From Candidatus Accumulibacter similis (GTDB lineage Bacteria > Pseudomonadota > Gammaproteobacteria > Burkholderiales > Rhodocyclaceae): 64,000 nt of DNA. A model generated the notes under the pieces. It was given only the letters and a program-made list of their open reading frames with translations. It was not told where the DNA came from and made no database searches. The DNA lies in the NCBI GenBank assembly GCA_013347225.1, contig CP054595.1, positions 1,488,001 through 1,552,000 of the forward strand, written 5' to 3'. Positions 1 through 9,339 of the stretch are shown here, piece after piece. A program made the position numbers and the translations under genes. Every line of letters starts with the position of its first letter. Position 1 is the first letter of the stretch.

Positions 1-243
1 CTCGGGCGGCTGCCGTTGCTGGGCGACATCCCCTTCCTGGGCGAGGTGTTCAACAACCGCAACAACTCGTCCGGAAAATCCGAACTCGTCGTACTGCTGC
101 GCCCGACCGTGATCAAGGATGCTTCGCTCGAGGGCGACTTCAGCAGTTTCAGGACCTTGCTGCCGGACAGGGAGTTCTTCCGCACCGATCAGGTCTACCG
201 GCCGTTCTCGCTGCCCGAGCAACCTCCGGAGCCGCTGCAGTGA
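1..243 (+). CDS. mshL: Secretin C-terminus (MshL/PilQ family), 5' truncated by window edge
   Basis: The frame is open from base 1 and reads LGRLPLLGDIPFLGEVF, then a segment with SELVVLLRPTVI. That is the conserved last beta-strand block of type II/IV secretins, in which the gate region is followed by an L-RP-V-I motif. About 80 C-terminal residues are visible, so only the family can be called. Secretins form the outer-membrane channel through which a pilus or pseudopilus passes. The assignment to the MSHA type (MshL) rests on the downstream TPR protein, MshE-like ATPase and MshG-like protein. The stop codon overlaps the next gene by four bases (GTGA), which implies translational coupling. 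PilQ or GspD are alternatives. Confidence 0.8.
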   Translation, partial: LGRLPLLGDIPFLGEVFNNRNNSSGKSELVVLLRPTVIKDASLEGDFSSFRTLLPDREFFRTDQVYRPFSLPEQPPEPLQ

Positions 244-1529
244 GCCTGTTGATGGATGCGCTGAAGCGCGCCGAGGAAGCCAAGCGGCTGGCCGGCGCCG
301 GCGCGCAGCCGGCAGCCCCGGCGGCGCCTGCCGCAGCGCCCGAGCTGAGCCTCGATCCGCTGGACGCGCCGGCAACGACAGCCGGCCGCTCGCTGCCACC
401 GTTGTCGCAGCACCGCGATTCGCTGGACGCGGATCTCGCCGCCAGCGCCGCCGCGCCGCCGCGGCGGTCCGGGGCGGGATCGATGGCGGCGGTGGCCGAC
501 CGCGGCAGCGCCGACGATGTCGCCCGGATGGCAGTGAAGAACGCCTTCGCCGTCAAGCAGGAGGCGCGGCCGCGTACCTCGCTGTGGCTCTTCATCGGCA
601 TCGGCGGCGCCGTCGCGCTGGCGATTGCCGGCTACTTCTGGTGGCAGCTGCAGGGGCTCGCCGGCGGTTCACGGGTCGCGCCGCCGCCGCCGCCGCCGCC
701 GCTGCCAGCGGCCAGGCAGCCGGTCCTGCCGGCCGTTGCCGGCGCCTCGGTGCCACTGCCGCCGGCGTCGACAGCAACCATGCCGCCGGGCGTGACGCCT
801 CCATCGGCAACCGCCGGCGGTCCGCCCGCGTCGCCGCAGGTCGCCCCGGATCCGGCTGCGCCGCCGCTCGCAGCGCCGGCCGAGCGCCGCCGCCGGCAGG
901 ATCCGGCCGCCAGCCAGCCGGCCCAGGAGGCGGGTGTCTTCCGCTCCGGCAGCCGCCGTCCGCCGCCCGACCAGACCCTCGACCGCGCCTACGACGACTG
1001 GCAGGCCGGCCGCGTCGACGAGGCGCAGCGCGCCTACGACCAGGTCCTGCACAGGGATCCGCGCAATGCCGACGCACTGCTCGGACTGGCGGCGATCGCC
1101 GTTCGCCAGGGTCGCCACGAGCGAGCGCAGAGCCTCTATCTGCGGGTGCTCGAGTCGGATCCCGCCGACGCGACGGCGCAGGCGGCGCTGATCAACCTCC
1201 AGGGCGGCGGTGACGGGGGGCAGTCCGAGAGCCGCCTGAAGACGCTGCTGGCGGCCCAGCCCGATGCGCCGGCCGTGCATTTCGCGCTGGGCAATCTCTA
1301 CGCCCGGCAGCGGCGCTGGAGCGAGGCGCAGCAGGAGTACTTCCAGGCCTATGCCCTCGAACCGGACAATGCCGACCATATCTTCAACGTCGCCGTCAGC
1401 CTCGACCACCTGCGCCAGGGCAAGCTGGCGCTGCAGTACTATCGCATGGCGCTGAGCGCCGCCGACTCGAGCCGCGCCGCCTTCGACCGCAATGCAGTCA
1501 GGCAACGAATCCTTGAACTGCAGCCCTGA
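240..1529 (+). CDS. TPR-repeat membrane protein of the MSHA-like pilus locus
   Basis: This 429-residue protein begins MSLLMDALKRAEEAKR, an N-terminus typical of TPR proteins next to mshL in betaproteobacteria. Residues 1-113 are cytoplasmic and Ala/Pro-rich. Residues about 114-135 form one membrane segment, followed by a long Pro/Ala linker (about 145-235). From about residue 245 to the end there are several TPR-like helical pairs (for example DRAYDDWQAGRVDEAQRAYD and LGNLYARQRRWSEAQQEY). The topology resembles MshN. Its likely role is a scaffold linking the secretin to the inner-membrane assembly platform, inferred from position. The GTG start overlaps the secretin stop codon. The long homopolymeric Pro stretch (about 675-710) is low-complexity. 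Confidence 0.8.
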   Translation: MSLLMDALKRAEEAKRLAGAGAQPAAPAAPAAAPELSLDPLDAPATTAGRSLPPLSQHRDSLDADLAASAAAPPRRSGAGSMAAVADRGSADDVARMAVKNAFAVKQEARPRTSLWLFIGIGGAVALAIAGYFWWQLQGLAGGSRVAPPPPPPPLPAARQPVLPAVAGASVPLPPASTATMPPGVTPPSATAGGPPASPQVAPDPAAPPLAAPAERRRRQDPAASQPAQEAGVFRSGSRRPPPDQTLDRAYDDWQAGRVDEAQRAYDQVLHRDPRNADALLGLAAIAVRQGRHERAQSLYLRVLESDPADATAQAALINLQGGGDGGQSESRLKTLLAAQPDAPAVHFALGNLYARQRRWSEAQQEYFQAYALEPDNADHIFNVAVSLDHLRQGKLALQYYRMALSAADSSRAAFDRNAVRQRILELQP

Positions 1530-1580
1530 GGCGTCGCGCATGCCGCGCTCGCCGCTGCGGGGCTGTCGGCCGCCACCGTC

Positions 1581-3293
1581 ATGAACGCGCCCGCCGGACA
1601 CCCGCACGCGCGGCCGCTGGGCCAGATCCTGATCACCAGGGGCATCCTCAGCGAAGACCAGCTGCGCATCGCGCTGCTCGAGCAGATGAAGTCCAACCGG
1701 CCGATCGGCAAGCTGCTGGTCGCGCTCGGTTTCGTCTCCGAGGCGACGCTGCGCGACGCGCTGTCGGAAAGCCTGGGCAAGCAGAGCGTCGATCTGTCGA
1801 AGGCGATCATCGATCCCTCGGCGCTCCGGCTGGTGCCGCGCGAACTCGCCAAGCGCCACCACGTCCTGCCGCTCGACTACGACGCAGCCAATCAGTGCCT
1901 CACGGTGGCGATCGCCGACATCAACGACATCGTCGCCCTCGACCGGATTCGCGGGCTTGCCGGCGACGACCTCGAGATCAGCACGCTGCTCGCCGGCGAG
2001 ACCGAGATCGACCGCGCCATCGACCTGTGCTACGGCTACGAACTGTCGATCGACGGCATCCTGCACGAGATCGAGACCGGCGAGATCGACTTTCGCGGCC
2101 TGCAGTCGTCGTCCGACGAGTACAGCCAGCCGGTCGTGCGGTTGATCGATTCGATCATGACCGACGCCGTCAAGCGCGACTCCTCGGACATCCATTTCGA
2201 GCCGGAGGCGAGCTTCCTGCGCATCCGCTACCGCATCGACGGCATGCTGCGGCAGATCCGTTCGCTGCACAAGACCTACTGGCCGGCGATGGCGGTGCGC
2301 ATCAAGGTGATGTCCGGGATGAACATCGCCGAAACCCGCGCGCCGCAGGACGGACGGATCTCGCTCAACATGCGCGGCCGGCAGGTCGATTTCCGGGTTT
2401 CCGCGCAACCGACGATCCATGGCGAGAACATCGTCCTGCGCATCCTCGACCGGCAGAAGGGGATCGTGCCGCTCGAGGGGCTCGGCCTTGCCGAGCAGCA
2501 GCTCGACCTGCTCAAGCTGATGATCGCGCGGCCGGAGGGGATCATCCTCGTCACCGGTCCGACCGGCAGCGGCAAGACGACGACGCTGTACTCGGTGCTC
2601 AACCACATCAACTCCGAGGGGGTCAACATCATGACCCTCGAGGATCCGGTCGAGTATCCGATGACTCTGGTGCGGCAGACATCGGCCGCCGAATCGGTCA
2701 AGCTCGATTTCGCCAACGGTATCCGCTCGATGATGCGCCAGGATCCGGACGTCATCCTCGTCGGCGAAATCCGCGACGCCGAGACGGCCGAAATGGCGTT
2801 GCGGGCGGCAATGACCGGCCACCAGGTCTATTCGACACTGCACACCAACTCGGCGATCGGCGCCATTCCCCGTCTGCTCGACATCGGCATCCTGCCCGAC
2901 ATCATGGCCGGCAACATCATCGGCATCATTGCGCAGCGGCTGGTGCGTCGCCTCTGCGTGCATTGCAAGGTTCCCTACCAGGCCGAGGCACACGAGGCGC
3001 ACCTGCTCGGCAGGCTGGCCGACGGACCGCGACCGGTCATCTACCGCCCCAGCGGCTGCGAGCGCTGCGAGTTCCAGGGCTATCGCGGTCGGCTGGCGAT
3101 CATGGAACTGATGCGCATCAATGCCGACATGGACGAACTGATCGCCCGCCGCAGCACGCTGCGTGAGATGCAGCAACTGGCCAGGCGCCAGGGTGTCGTC
3201 ACGCTGGCCGATGACGGCCTGCGACGCGTTCTCGACGGGTCGACGTCGCTCGAGGAAATCGGGCGCGTCGTCGATCTCACCGACCGGATGTAG
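1581..3293 (+). CDS. mshE: MSHA/type II-type assembly ATPase (MshE/GspE/PilB family)
   Basis: This 570-residue hexameric secretion ATPase powers pilus polymerisation at the inner membrane. Residues about 10-75 hold two tandem copies of the MshEN pattern: RPLGQILITRGILSEDQL, then RPIGKLLVALGFVSEATL. In MshE this domain binds cyclic-di-GMP. The Walker A motif GPTGSGKTT is at about 326-334, followed by the Asp box and Walker B region (RQDPDVILVGEIRDAETAE) and the His box (TGHQVYSTLHTNSA). A C-terminal tetracysteine zinc motif (CVHC ... CERC) is present, as in GspE and PilB. It lies in one operon with the TPR protein and MshG; the next start is four bases after its stop. Confidence 0.93.
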   Translation: MNAPAGHPHARPLGQILITRGILSEDQLRIALLEQMKSNRPIGKLLVALGFVSEATLRDALSESLGKQSVDLSKAIIDPSALRLVPRELAKRHHVLPLDYDAANQCLTVAIADINDIVALDRIRGLAGDDLEISTLLAGETEIDRAIDLCYGYELSIDGILHEIETGEIDFRGLQSSSDEYSQPVVRLIDSIMTDAVKRDSSDIHFEPEASFLRIRYRIDGMLRQIRSLHKTYWPAMAVRIKVMSGMNIAETRAPQDGRISLNMRGRQVDFRVSAQPTIHGENIVLRILDRQKGIVPLEGLGLAEQQLDLLKLMIARPEGIILVTGPTGSGKTTTLYSVLNHINSEGVNIMTLEDPVEYPMTLVRQTSAAESVKLDFANGIRSMMRQDPDVILVGEIRDAETAEMALRAAMTGHQVYSTLHTNSAIGAIPRLLDIGILPDIMAGNIIGIIAQRLVRRLCVHCKVPYQAEAHEAHLLGRLADGPRPVIYRPSGCERCEFQGYRGRLAIMELMRINADMDELIARRSTLREMQQLARRQGVVTLADDGLRRVLDGSTSLEEIGRVVDLTDRM

Positions 3294-3297
3294 GGCC

Positions 3298-4500
3298 GTG
3301 CCGCTGTACACCTACAAGGCGGTGAGTCCCGAGGGGCGGATGGTCTTCGGCCGTATCGACGCGATCAACCTTGTCGATCTCGATCTGCGACTGCGGCGCA
3401 TGGAACTCGACCTGGTCAGCGGCGAGCCACTCAGCAATCGCAGCCTGCTGCGCAGTGGTGGCGTCCCGCGGCGCGAACTGATCCACTTCTGTTTCCACCT
3501 GCAGCAACTCGTCCGTGCCGGCGTTCCGATCCTGGAAGGGTTGACCGATCTGCGCGACAGTCTCGAGCATCCGCGCTTTCGCGAGGTGGTCGCCAGCCTG
3601 ATCGAGTCGATCGAGGGTGGCCAGACCCTGTCGCAGGCGATGGAGAGCCATCGTCGCGTCTTCGACCAGGTCTTCGTCAGCCTCGTCCGCGCCGGCGAGG
3701 CGACCGGCCGCCTGCCGGACGTGCTGCAGAGCCTGAACGAGTCGCTGAAGTGGGAGGATGAGCTGGTGTCGCAGACGCGGAAGATGGCCGCCTACCCGGC
3801 CTTCGTCGGCACGATCGTCATCGCCGCCACCCTCTTCCTGATGATCTACATGGTGCCGCAGCTGCGCATCTTCGTGAAGAGCATGGGGCAGGTGCTGCCG
3901 TTGCAGACGCAGATCCTCTTCCTGGTGTCGGACCTCCTGGTGGCCTACTGGTATCTGCTGCCGACGCTGCCGCTGCTCGCGTTCTTCGGCGTGCGGCTGC
4001 TGCTGAACCACAACCCGCTGGCGCGGCTGCGCTTTGACGGCATCAAGCTGCGCGTGCCGGTGCTCGGCAACATCCTGCGCAAGATCATCCTGGCACGCTT
4101 CGCCAACACCTTCGCGCTGCTCTACGCTTCGGGAATCCCGATCCTCGAGTCGATCAGGACGACGCAGGGGGTCGTCGGCAATCTGGTGATTCGCCAGGGC
4201 CTGGAACGGGTCGAGCAACTGATCATCGAGGGGCAGAACGTCACCGCCGCCTTCCACGGCACCGGCTTCTTCCCGCCGCTGGTGATCCGCATGCTGCGCG
4301 TCGGCGAGAACACCGGCGCGCTCGACGAGGCGCTGCTCAACGTCAGCTACTTCTACAACCGCGACGTGCGCGAATCGGTGCAGAAGATGCAGCAGTTGAT
4401 CGAGCCGCTGCTCACCCTGGTCATGGGTGGCATGCTCGGCTGGATCATGCTCTCGGTCCTCGGGCCGGTCTACGACGTGATCAGCAAGATCAAGACCTGA
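3298..4500 (+). CDS. mshG: Inner-membrane assembly platform protein (MshG/PilC/GspF family)
   Basis: The GTG start is four bases after the mshE stop and gives VPLYTYKAVSPEGRMVFGRI, the typical PilC/GspF opening; an earlier in-frame ATG lies inside mshE and is rejected. The protein has 400 residues and two repeated T2SSF domains. The first reads about 70-190 (VRAGVPILEGLTDLRDSL, then a region ending in a membrane helix near ATLFLMIYMVPQL). The second includes ANTFALLYASGIPILESI. The C-terminal helix reads LLTLVMGGMLGWIML. Three membrane segments are expected. It docks the MshE ATPase and passes pilin subunits into the fibre. Confidence 0.92.
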   Translation: MPLYTYKAVSPEGRMVFGRIDAINLVDLDLRLRRMELDLVSGEPLSNRSLLRSGGVPRRELIHFCFHLQQLVRAGVPILEGLTDLRDSLEHPRFREVVASLIESIEGGQTLSQAMESHRRVFDQVFVSLVRAGEATGRLPDVLQSLNESLKWEDELVSQTRKMAAYPAFVGTIVIAATLFLMIYMVPQLRIFVKSMGQVLPLQTQILFLVSDLLVAYWYLLPTLPLLAFFGVRLLLNHNPLARLRFDGIKLRVPVLGNILRKIILARFANTFALLYASGIPILESIRTTQGVVGNLVIRQGLERVEQLIIEGQNVTAAFHGTGFFPPLVIRMLRVGENTGALDEALLNVSYFYNRDVRESVQKMQQLIEPLLTLVMGGMLGWIMLSVLGPVYDVISKIKT

Positions 4501-4504
4501 AGCC

Positions 4505-6049
4505 ATGTATGATCGCCGCCTGCTCTATCTCAGCGCGCACCAGTTGACCGCCTGCCTCTGGCATGCCGGCACGCTGACCGAAGAGGGAACCTTCGAGGTC
4601 TCCGAGGGCGGGCGGCTGCGCTTTCTGCGTTACCTCGCCGGCCAGCGCAAGAGCCTCTTCTGGCTCCTCGTCAACGTCGCCGACGAAGGCTTCCACATCG
4701 AGAAGATCCCGTTCCTGCGCGGCGACGACCGCGAAACGGTGATCGCGCGCAAGATCGGGCAGCATTTCTTCAGCGCGACGCTGACCACCTCGCAGTCGCT
4801 CGGTTACGAGAAGTCGCGGCGCAAGGATGAGCGCGTGCTGCTGGCGGCGCTGACCAACAACGAGTTCTTCGCTCCCTGGCTGGCGGCGCTCGCCAGTTCC
4901 GGGGTGGCGCTCGCCGGCGTGCATTCGCTGTCGATGCTCGGGCCCGCGCTGCTCAGGAAGCTTGGCGTCGCCGACGAGCGCTGCCTGTTGCTGACGATCC
5001 AGGACCAGTCGATCCGCCAGAGCTACCTGGAGAAGGGACAGCTCCAGTTCAGCCGACTCAGCCCGCTCCAGAACAGCAGCATCGGCGGCATCGCGCAGAC
5101 CTTCGCTGCCGAGGCACGCAAGCTGCAGCAGTATCTCGTCAGTCAGCGCCTGCTCGGTCGGCAGCAGGCGATCCGCGCCTGCGTCGTCGCGCATCCGCAG
5201 GCCATCGGTGCGATCGAGAGCAGTTGTGTGGACAGCGAAACGCTGACCTTCGCCATCTTTGACCTCGTCGACTGCGCGCAGCGCAGCGGCCTGGCGACGC
5301 TGCCGACCGACAGTCGCTGCGAACGACTGCTGTTGCACCTGCTGGCCAGCGAGCCGCCGCGCAGCCAGTTCGCCAACGATCAACAACGCCATGGCTATCA
5401 CCTCTGGCTCGTCCGCTCGGCGCTGCAGGGCGCTGGCGCGGTGGTTCTGGCGGCCTGCCTGCTGTGGGCGGGCAAACAGTTCTACGATGGCTACCAGGTG
5501 AATCAGGAGGTGGATCTCGTCGCCAGCGAGACGGCTCTGGCACGCCGGCGCTACGACGAGATCGTCAGGACCTTCCCGCCGATTCCGACCAGCAACGACA
5601 ACCTGCGGCGGGTGGTCGATCGCTACCTCGAGCTGCAAAGAACCACGGGGTCGCCGGATTACCTGTGGCGAGAGCTGGGTCGCGCGCTGCACGGAGTGCC
5701 GGCGGTCGAGCTCGATGGCCTCGACTGGAAGCTGACGCCGGCGGCGCCGACGCCGCGGTCGGTCGGCGGTGGCGACGGCAAGGGCAGGGTGCAGCCGGCG
5801 CCCGACGGCGAGACGATCATCGTTCGCGGCAGCATCCGTCTCGGTGAGGAGAGCAACCCGCGGCAGGTGCTGGCCGTCTTCAATCGCTTGCTCGAGGCGC
5901 TCAGGCGCAATCCGCAGCTCGACGTCGAGGTGCTGCAACAGCCCTTCGATGTCGAGTCCGGCAAGGCGCTGAAGGGTGGCGATGCAGCCGCCGAGGACCG
6001 GCAGCCGCGCGCCTTCCGGCTGCAGTTGCGGCGGCTGCTCGCGGCATGA
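4505..6049 (+). CDS. PilM/PilN-like (GspL-like) pilus assembly protein
   Basis: This 514-residue protein follows mshG by four bases. Residues 1-290 look like a divergent actin-like PilM/GspL cytoplasmic domain, although I cannot point to intact ATP-binding loops. A single membrane segment lies at about 308-326 (AGAVVLAACLLWAGKQF). After it come a helical stretch and a periplasmic domain with a PilN-like ending (VLAVFNRLLEALRRNPQLDV). In MSHA systems MshI and MshJ, and in type IV pili PilM-PilN-PilO-PilP, form the inner-membrane alignment complex. Here PilM-like and PilN-like parts appear fused, as in GspL. The next gene overlaps by ATGA. The function is inferred from topology and position. 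Confidence 0.65.
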   Translation: MYDRRLLYLSAHQLTACLWHAGTLTEEGTFEVSEGGRLRFLRYLAGQRKSLFWLLVNVADEGFHIEKIPFLRGDDRETVIARKIGQHFFSATLTTSQSLGYEKSRRKDERVLLAALTNNEFFAPWLAALASSGVALAGVHSLSMLGPALLRKLGVADERCLLLTIQDQSIRQSYLEKGQLQFSRLSPLQNSSIGGIAQTFAAEARKLQQYLVSQRLLGRQQAIRACVVAHPQAIGAIESSCVDSETLTFAIFDLVDCAQRSGLATLPTDSRCERLLLHLLASEPPRSQFANDQQRHGYHLWLVRSALQGAGAVVLAACLLWAGKQFYDGYQVNQEVDLVASETALARRRYDEIVRTFPPIPTSNDNLRRVVDRYLELQRTTGSPDYLWRELGRALHGVPAVELDGLDWKLTPAAPTPRSVGGGDGKGRVQPAPDGETIIVRGSIRLGEESNPRQVLAVFNRLLEALRRNPQLDVEVLQQPFDVESGKALKGGDAAAEDRQPRAFRLQLRRLLAA

Positions 6050-6681
6050 AGTTCACTGCCGAGGACTGGCCGAAGGTCCAGGTCAGTGCGCTGGCGGCAC
6101 TGCTGATGGTCGTGGTCGGCGCCGCGACCCTGTACGCCGCGAACCGCTTCCGCGACGCTGCCGAGCAGGCACGCACGGTTGCACTCGCACAGCGCAGCGA
6201 GGCTGACGGCAAGCTCAGGCGGGTGCGCGAGGAAGAAAGCGAGATCAAGAACAAGTCGCTCCTCTTCAACAGCCTGCAGGAGCGTGGCATGATTGGCGAA
6301 GAGCCGCGGCTGGAATGGATCGAGCTGCTCAAGGACATTCGCGACCGGCACCGCCTGCTCGACCTGCGCTACGAGCTGTCGCCGCAAAGACCGCTGGACA
6401 GCGGCGAGGTCGGTGATTTCGCCTTCTACCTCAGTTCGATGAAGCTCGAGCTGAAGTTGCTGCACGAGGAGGACCTCAGCCGTTTTCTCGCCGATCTGCG
6501 GCAGCAGGCGAAGGCTCTGATCCGCATCAATCGCTGCCATGTCGAACGGCTGCCGGCAGGGGCGGAGGAGCGTGCCGGCGGCCGGGCGAACCTGCTTGCC
6601 GAATGCGATGTGGACTGGCTGACGGCGCGTGAGACGGGCAGGAAGCATCCGCCGGACGACAACAGGTCTGCCGGGCGGTAG
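6046..6681 (+). CDS. PilO/MshJ-like alignment-complex protein
   Basis: The protein has 211 residues and its start overlaps the preceding stop (ATGA). One N-terminal membrane helix (about 9-28, ALAALLMVVVGAATLYAANRF) is followed by a coiled-coil region (about 35-75, rich in Ala, Glu and Arg) and a compact alpha/beta periplasmic domain. This is the usual architecture of PilO or GspM proteins, which pair with PilN or GspL. Sequence-level recognition is weak, so the call rests on topology and on its place between the PilM/N-like and PilP-like genes. Confidence 0.6.
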   Translation: MKFTAEDWPKVQVSALAALLMVVVGAATLYAANRFRDAAEQARTVALAQRSEADGKLRRVREEESEIKNKSLLFNSLQERGMIGEEPRLEWIELLKDIRDRHRLLDLRYELSPQRPLDSGEVGDFAFYLSSMKLELKLLHEEDLSRFLADLRQQAKALIRINRCHVERLPAGAEERAGGRANLLAECDVDWLTARETGRKHPPDDNRSAGR

Positions 6682-6717
6682 GGCGCCGGGGCTGGCGCGC
6701 AGCGGCGGGGGAACCAA

Positions 6718-7194
6718 GTGCAGGCAGAAGATGAGCGGTGGCGTGCGATGATGCGACTGATGGCTGGCAGCCTGGCGGCTGTCGGCCTGTGGCTGGCGAT
6801 GCCGTGTTCGGCCTTCGCCGAGGAGGCGCTCGATCGCCTCTTCTTCACCCCAGAGCGACGGCAGCAGCTGGATCGCCAGCGGCAGACCAACGTCCTCGAC
6901 CAGCAGGCGGTACAGAGCGAGCCGACGCTGACCATCGACGGCATCGTCACCCGCAGCAGCGGCCGGCGAACGGCCTGGATCAATGGCAACCCGCAGAGCG
7001 AGGGCGACGTCGGCAGCGGCGTCAGCGTCGGCGCGCAGCGCGACGATCCCGGCCGGGTGGTCGTCCGTACCGACGCCTTGCCGGCCGTCCGGGCGCGCGT
7101 CGGGGAGACGGTGAACAGCAGCACCGGCGAGACGCAGGATCTCCTCAATGGCGGCACGATCATCGTTCATCGTCGCCCGCTGCCGAAGAGATAG
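6718..7194 (+). CDS. Small periplasmic pilus-locus protein (PilP/MshK-like)
   Basis: The protein has 158 residues from a GTG start preceded by a G-rich ribosome site; ATGs at 6748 and 6751 are plausible alternatives and give a cleaner signal peptide (MRLMAGSLAAVGLWLAMPCSAFA). The mature part starts EEALDRLFFTPERRQQLDRQ and contains LTIDGIVTRSSGRRTAWING, a beta-rich core resembling the PilP/GspC homology region. Such a domain would bridge the alignment complex and the secretin. There is no cysteine lipobox, so it is not a PilP-type lipoprotein. The function is inferred from context. Confidence 0.6.
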   Translation: MQAEDERWRAMMRLMAGSLAAVGLWLAMPCSAFAEEALDRLFFTPERRQQLDRQRQTNVLDQQAVQSEPTLTIDGIVTRSSGRRTAWINGNPQSEGDVGSGVSVGAQRDDPGRVVVRTDALPAVRARVGETVNSSTGETQDLLNGGTIIVHRRPLPKR

Positions 7195-7197
7195 CCG

Positions 7198-8184
7198 ATG
7201 CGGCGGCGAACCGGCGTCAACAGCAGGAAGTCGCCGAACGGCTCGCCGCGGCGCCAGGCCGGCGTTGCGCTGCTGGCCCTGCTCACCCTGCTGACACTCT
7301 GGGGACTGTATCTCCTGCTCGGCGAACTCAACACGACACAGTTCCAGGTGGCGCGCAAGGAGGCTGCCGGAGCGGCGCTCTTCCAGGCCAGGCAGGCGCT
7401 GGTCGCTCGGGCGGCCGGCGACGACAACCGTCCTGGCAGCCTGCCGTGTCCGGCGATCGACGAGAGCGGCATCGCGCCACTGCTCGTCGGCAACCACTGT
7501 CCGACCTACATCGGGCGTCTGCCCTGGCAGACGCTCGATGTCGGCGAGCTCCGCGACGACGCCGGCCAGTTGCTGTGGTACGCGCTGGCGCCCGCATTGC
7601 GCGACGACGACTCGGCGCAGCCGATCAACTTCGAAACCGTTCCCCAACTGCGTCTCGACGGAGCACCGAATGTCGCGGCGATCATCTTCGCTCCCGGCTC
7701 GCCGCTGGCCGGTCAGAACGGCCGACCGGGCAACGCGGTCGCCGGCTATCTCGACGGCAGCAACAGCGACGGCGATCAGGACTTCGTCTCCGGGCCGCAG
7801 ACGGCGGTCTTCAACGACAACGTCCTGGCCGTCACGCGTGACGAGCTCTTTCGCGTCGTCAATCAGCGTGTTCTCGGCGAGGTCCGTGCGCGTGCCCAGA
7901 ACGCGAGCCTTCCCGACCATGGCCTGCGCGGCTACCAGGCGCTCAACGGCAGCTTCCCGGCCGCCGACGGCGACAGCGACGGCTGGGCGGATGCGGGTGT
8001 GACGACGGGCCGGCTGCCGCACCGCGATCTCTCGTTCAGCGCGGCGGCTTCCGCCTGGCTGACCGCCAACGACTGGTGGCGGCTGCTCGGCTACACGCAG
8101 CTCGCTGCCTGCCTGGCGCGGATCGGCATCACCGGCAGCACGGCGACGATGGATGTCGCTGGAGCCAGCCCCCCCTGTCCCTGA
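7198..8184 (+). CDS. Minor pilin-like protein with hydrophobic N-terminus
   Basis: This 328-residue protein starts three bases after the previous stop. A basic leader (to about residue 22) runs into AGVALLALLTLLTLWGLYLL, a PilX/MshP-like hydrophobic helix. The Glu at position +5 found in ordinary prepilins is missing. The C-terminal body contains GSLPCPAID and, about 20 residues later, CPTYIGRLPWQTLDV. The same LPCPA ... CP ... PW-TL-V layout occurs in the next gene, so the two are distant paralogues. The paired cysteines probably form a disulphide. It is likely a pilus tip or initiation subunit. No enzymatic motif is seen. Confidence 0.6.
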   Translation: MRRRTGVNSRKSPNGSPRRQAGVALLALLTLLTLWGLYLLLGELNTTQFQVARKEAAGAALFQARQALVARAAGDDNRPGSLPCPAIDESGIAPLLVGNHCPTYIGRLPWQTLDVGELRDDAGQLLWYALAPALRDDDSAQPINFETVPQLRLDGAPNVAAIIFAPGSPLAGQNGRPGNAVAGYLDGSNSDGDQDFVSGPQTAVFNDNVLAVTRDELFRVVNQRVLGEVRARAQNASLPDHGLRGYQALNGSFPAADGDSDGWADAGVTTGRLPHRDLSFSAAASAWLTANDWWRLLGYTQLAACLARIGITGSTATMDVAGASPPCP

Positions 8185-8395
8185 GCCGCCGGCGAACGCC
8201 TGCCGGCAGCTCTGGCGGCCGGACCTGGCAGCGACTCGAGCCGACGGAGCCTTTGTATTTGCGCAAGGCACACACTAGAATGGTAGCCTCGCATGCAGCG
8301 TCGTCAGGACGCAGTTCGTTGCCGATCTTCCTGCTTCGGCGGCAGCGGGGGCTACCCGGTTGCCGGAATGCCTTCAGATCCAGTGAGGTGCCCGC

Positions 8396-9133
8396 ATGAA
8401 CAGATTGCCATCGCGCGCCAGGCCGAGTCCGGGCTTTACGTTGACCGAGCTGGCGGTTGTCCTCGTTGTCGTTGCGCTCGTCCTCGGTGGTCTGCTGTCG
8501 CCGCTGGCGACACAGATGGACGTCCGCATGACCGCTGAAACGCGCAAGGATCTCGCGGACATCAGGGAGGCGCTGCTTGGCTTCGCCGTCATCAACGGCC
8601 GCTTGCCCTGTCCGGCTGCTGCCACGATCGCCAGCGGAGTTGCCGGCGCCGGGCTGGAAGCGGCGCTTGTTGGCGATAACTGTCCGAACGCCTCCGGCGT
8701 CGTGCCGTGGGTGACGCTTGGCGTCCCCGAGACCGACGCGTGGGGGCAGCGCTACTCGTATCGCGTGACGCCGGCCTTTGCCCAGCGCGTGACGGCGCCG
8801 CGCAGTGCGGCCTTCGACCTGGCCACTCCCGGTACCCTCGACGTTCGCTCGGCAGCGGTGGGCGGAACGATGGTGGCCGGCGGGCTGCCGGTGGTGGTCA
8901 TTTCGCACGGTGCCAATGGCCGCGGCGGCTACAACCGCGCGGGCGTGCAACTGCCGAGCGGCGAGGTGGTCGACGAAATCGACAACCAGTTGACGAATGC
9001 CGGCACGGCGATGGCGAATACCGTCTTCGTCAGCCGGGCGCGGAACCCCGGCAGCGGTTTCGACGACGAGGTCAGCTGGGTTCCGCGCGCCATTCTCGTC
9101 AGCCGGTTGATCGGCGTGGGCAAGCTCCCGTGA
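8396..9133 (+). CDS. Type IV prepilin-like protein with N-terminal methylation motif
   Basis: This 245-residue protein has a classic prepilin leader: a basic N-terminus ending in Gly13, then FTLTELAVVLVVVALVLGG with Glu at +5 of the mature protein. A PilD-type peptidase should cleave after Gly13. The globular part holds LPCPAA and later CPNASGVVPWVTLGVPETD, matching the cysteine/proline pattern of the preceding protein. The 211-base gap upstream (8185-8395) may hold a separate promoter, but I found no clear -35/-10 pair. It is likely a minor pilin rather than the main subunit, given the unusual size and the paralogue. Confidence 0.75.
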   Translation: MNRLPSRARPSPGFTLTELAVVLVVVALVLGGLLSPLATQMDVRMTAETRKDLADIREALLGFAVINGRLPCPAAATIASGVAGAGLEAALVGDNCPNASGVVPWVTLGVPETDAWGQRYSYRVTPAFAQRVTAPRSAAFDLATPGTLDVRSAAVGGTMVAGGLPVVVISHGANGRGGYNRAGVQLPSGEVVDEIDNQLTNAGTAMANTVFVSRARNPGSGFDDEVSWVPRAILVSRLIGVGKLP

Positions 9134-9339
9134 ACGATCGCAGCGCCGCCCGGCCGCCGGCGCCGGCTGCATGCGCCGGTAGCGTGGGCGCGGTCGCCTC
9201 GGCGGGTGGTGGGTAGTCGCGGGGCGGCGAACGCAGGCGCCGCCCGTTCCTCTCGCGCGTCGCTCCGTCATCGGTCGGCAGGCGGCTGCATCGCGCACGG
9301 CGAGCGTACCCCGGCGTTCCGCTGCGGGTCGGGGCGGCG

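Noticed and set aside
669..3311. An 880-codon open frame on the - strand
   Set aside because: Antisense shadow of the TPR and mshE genes.
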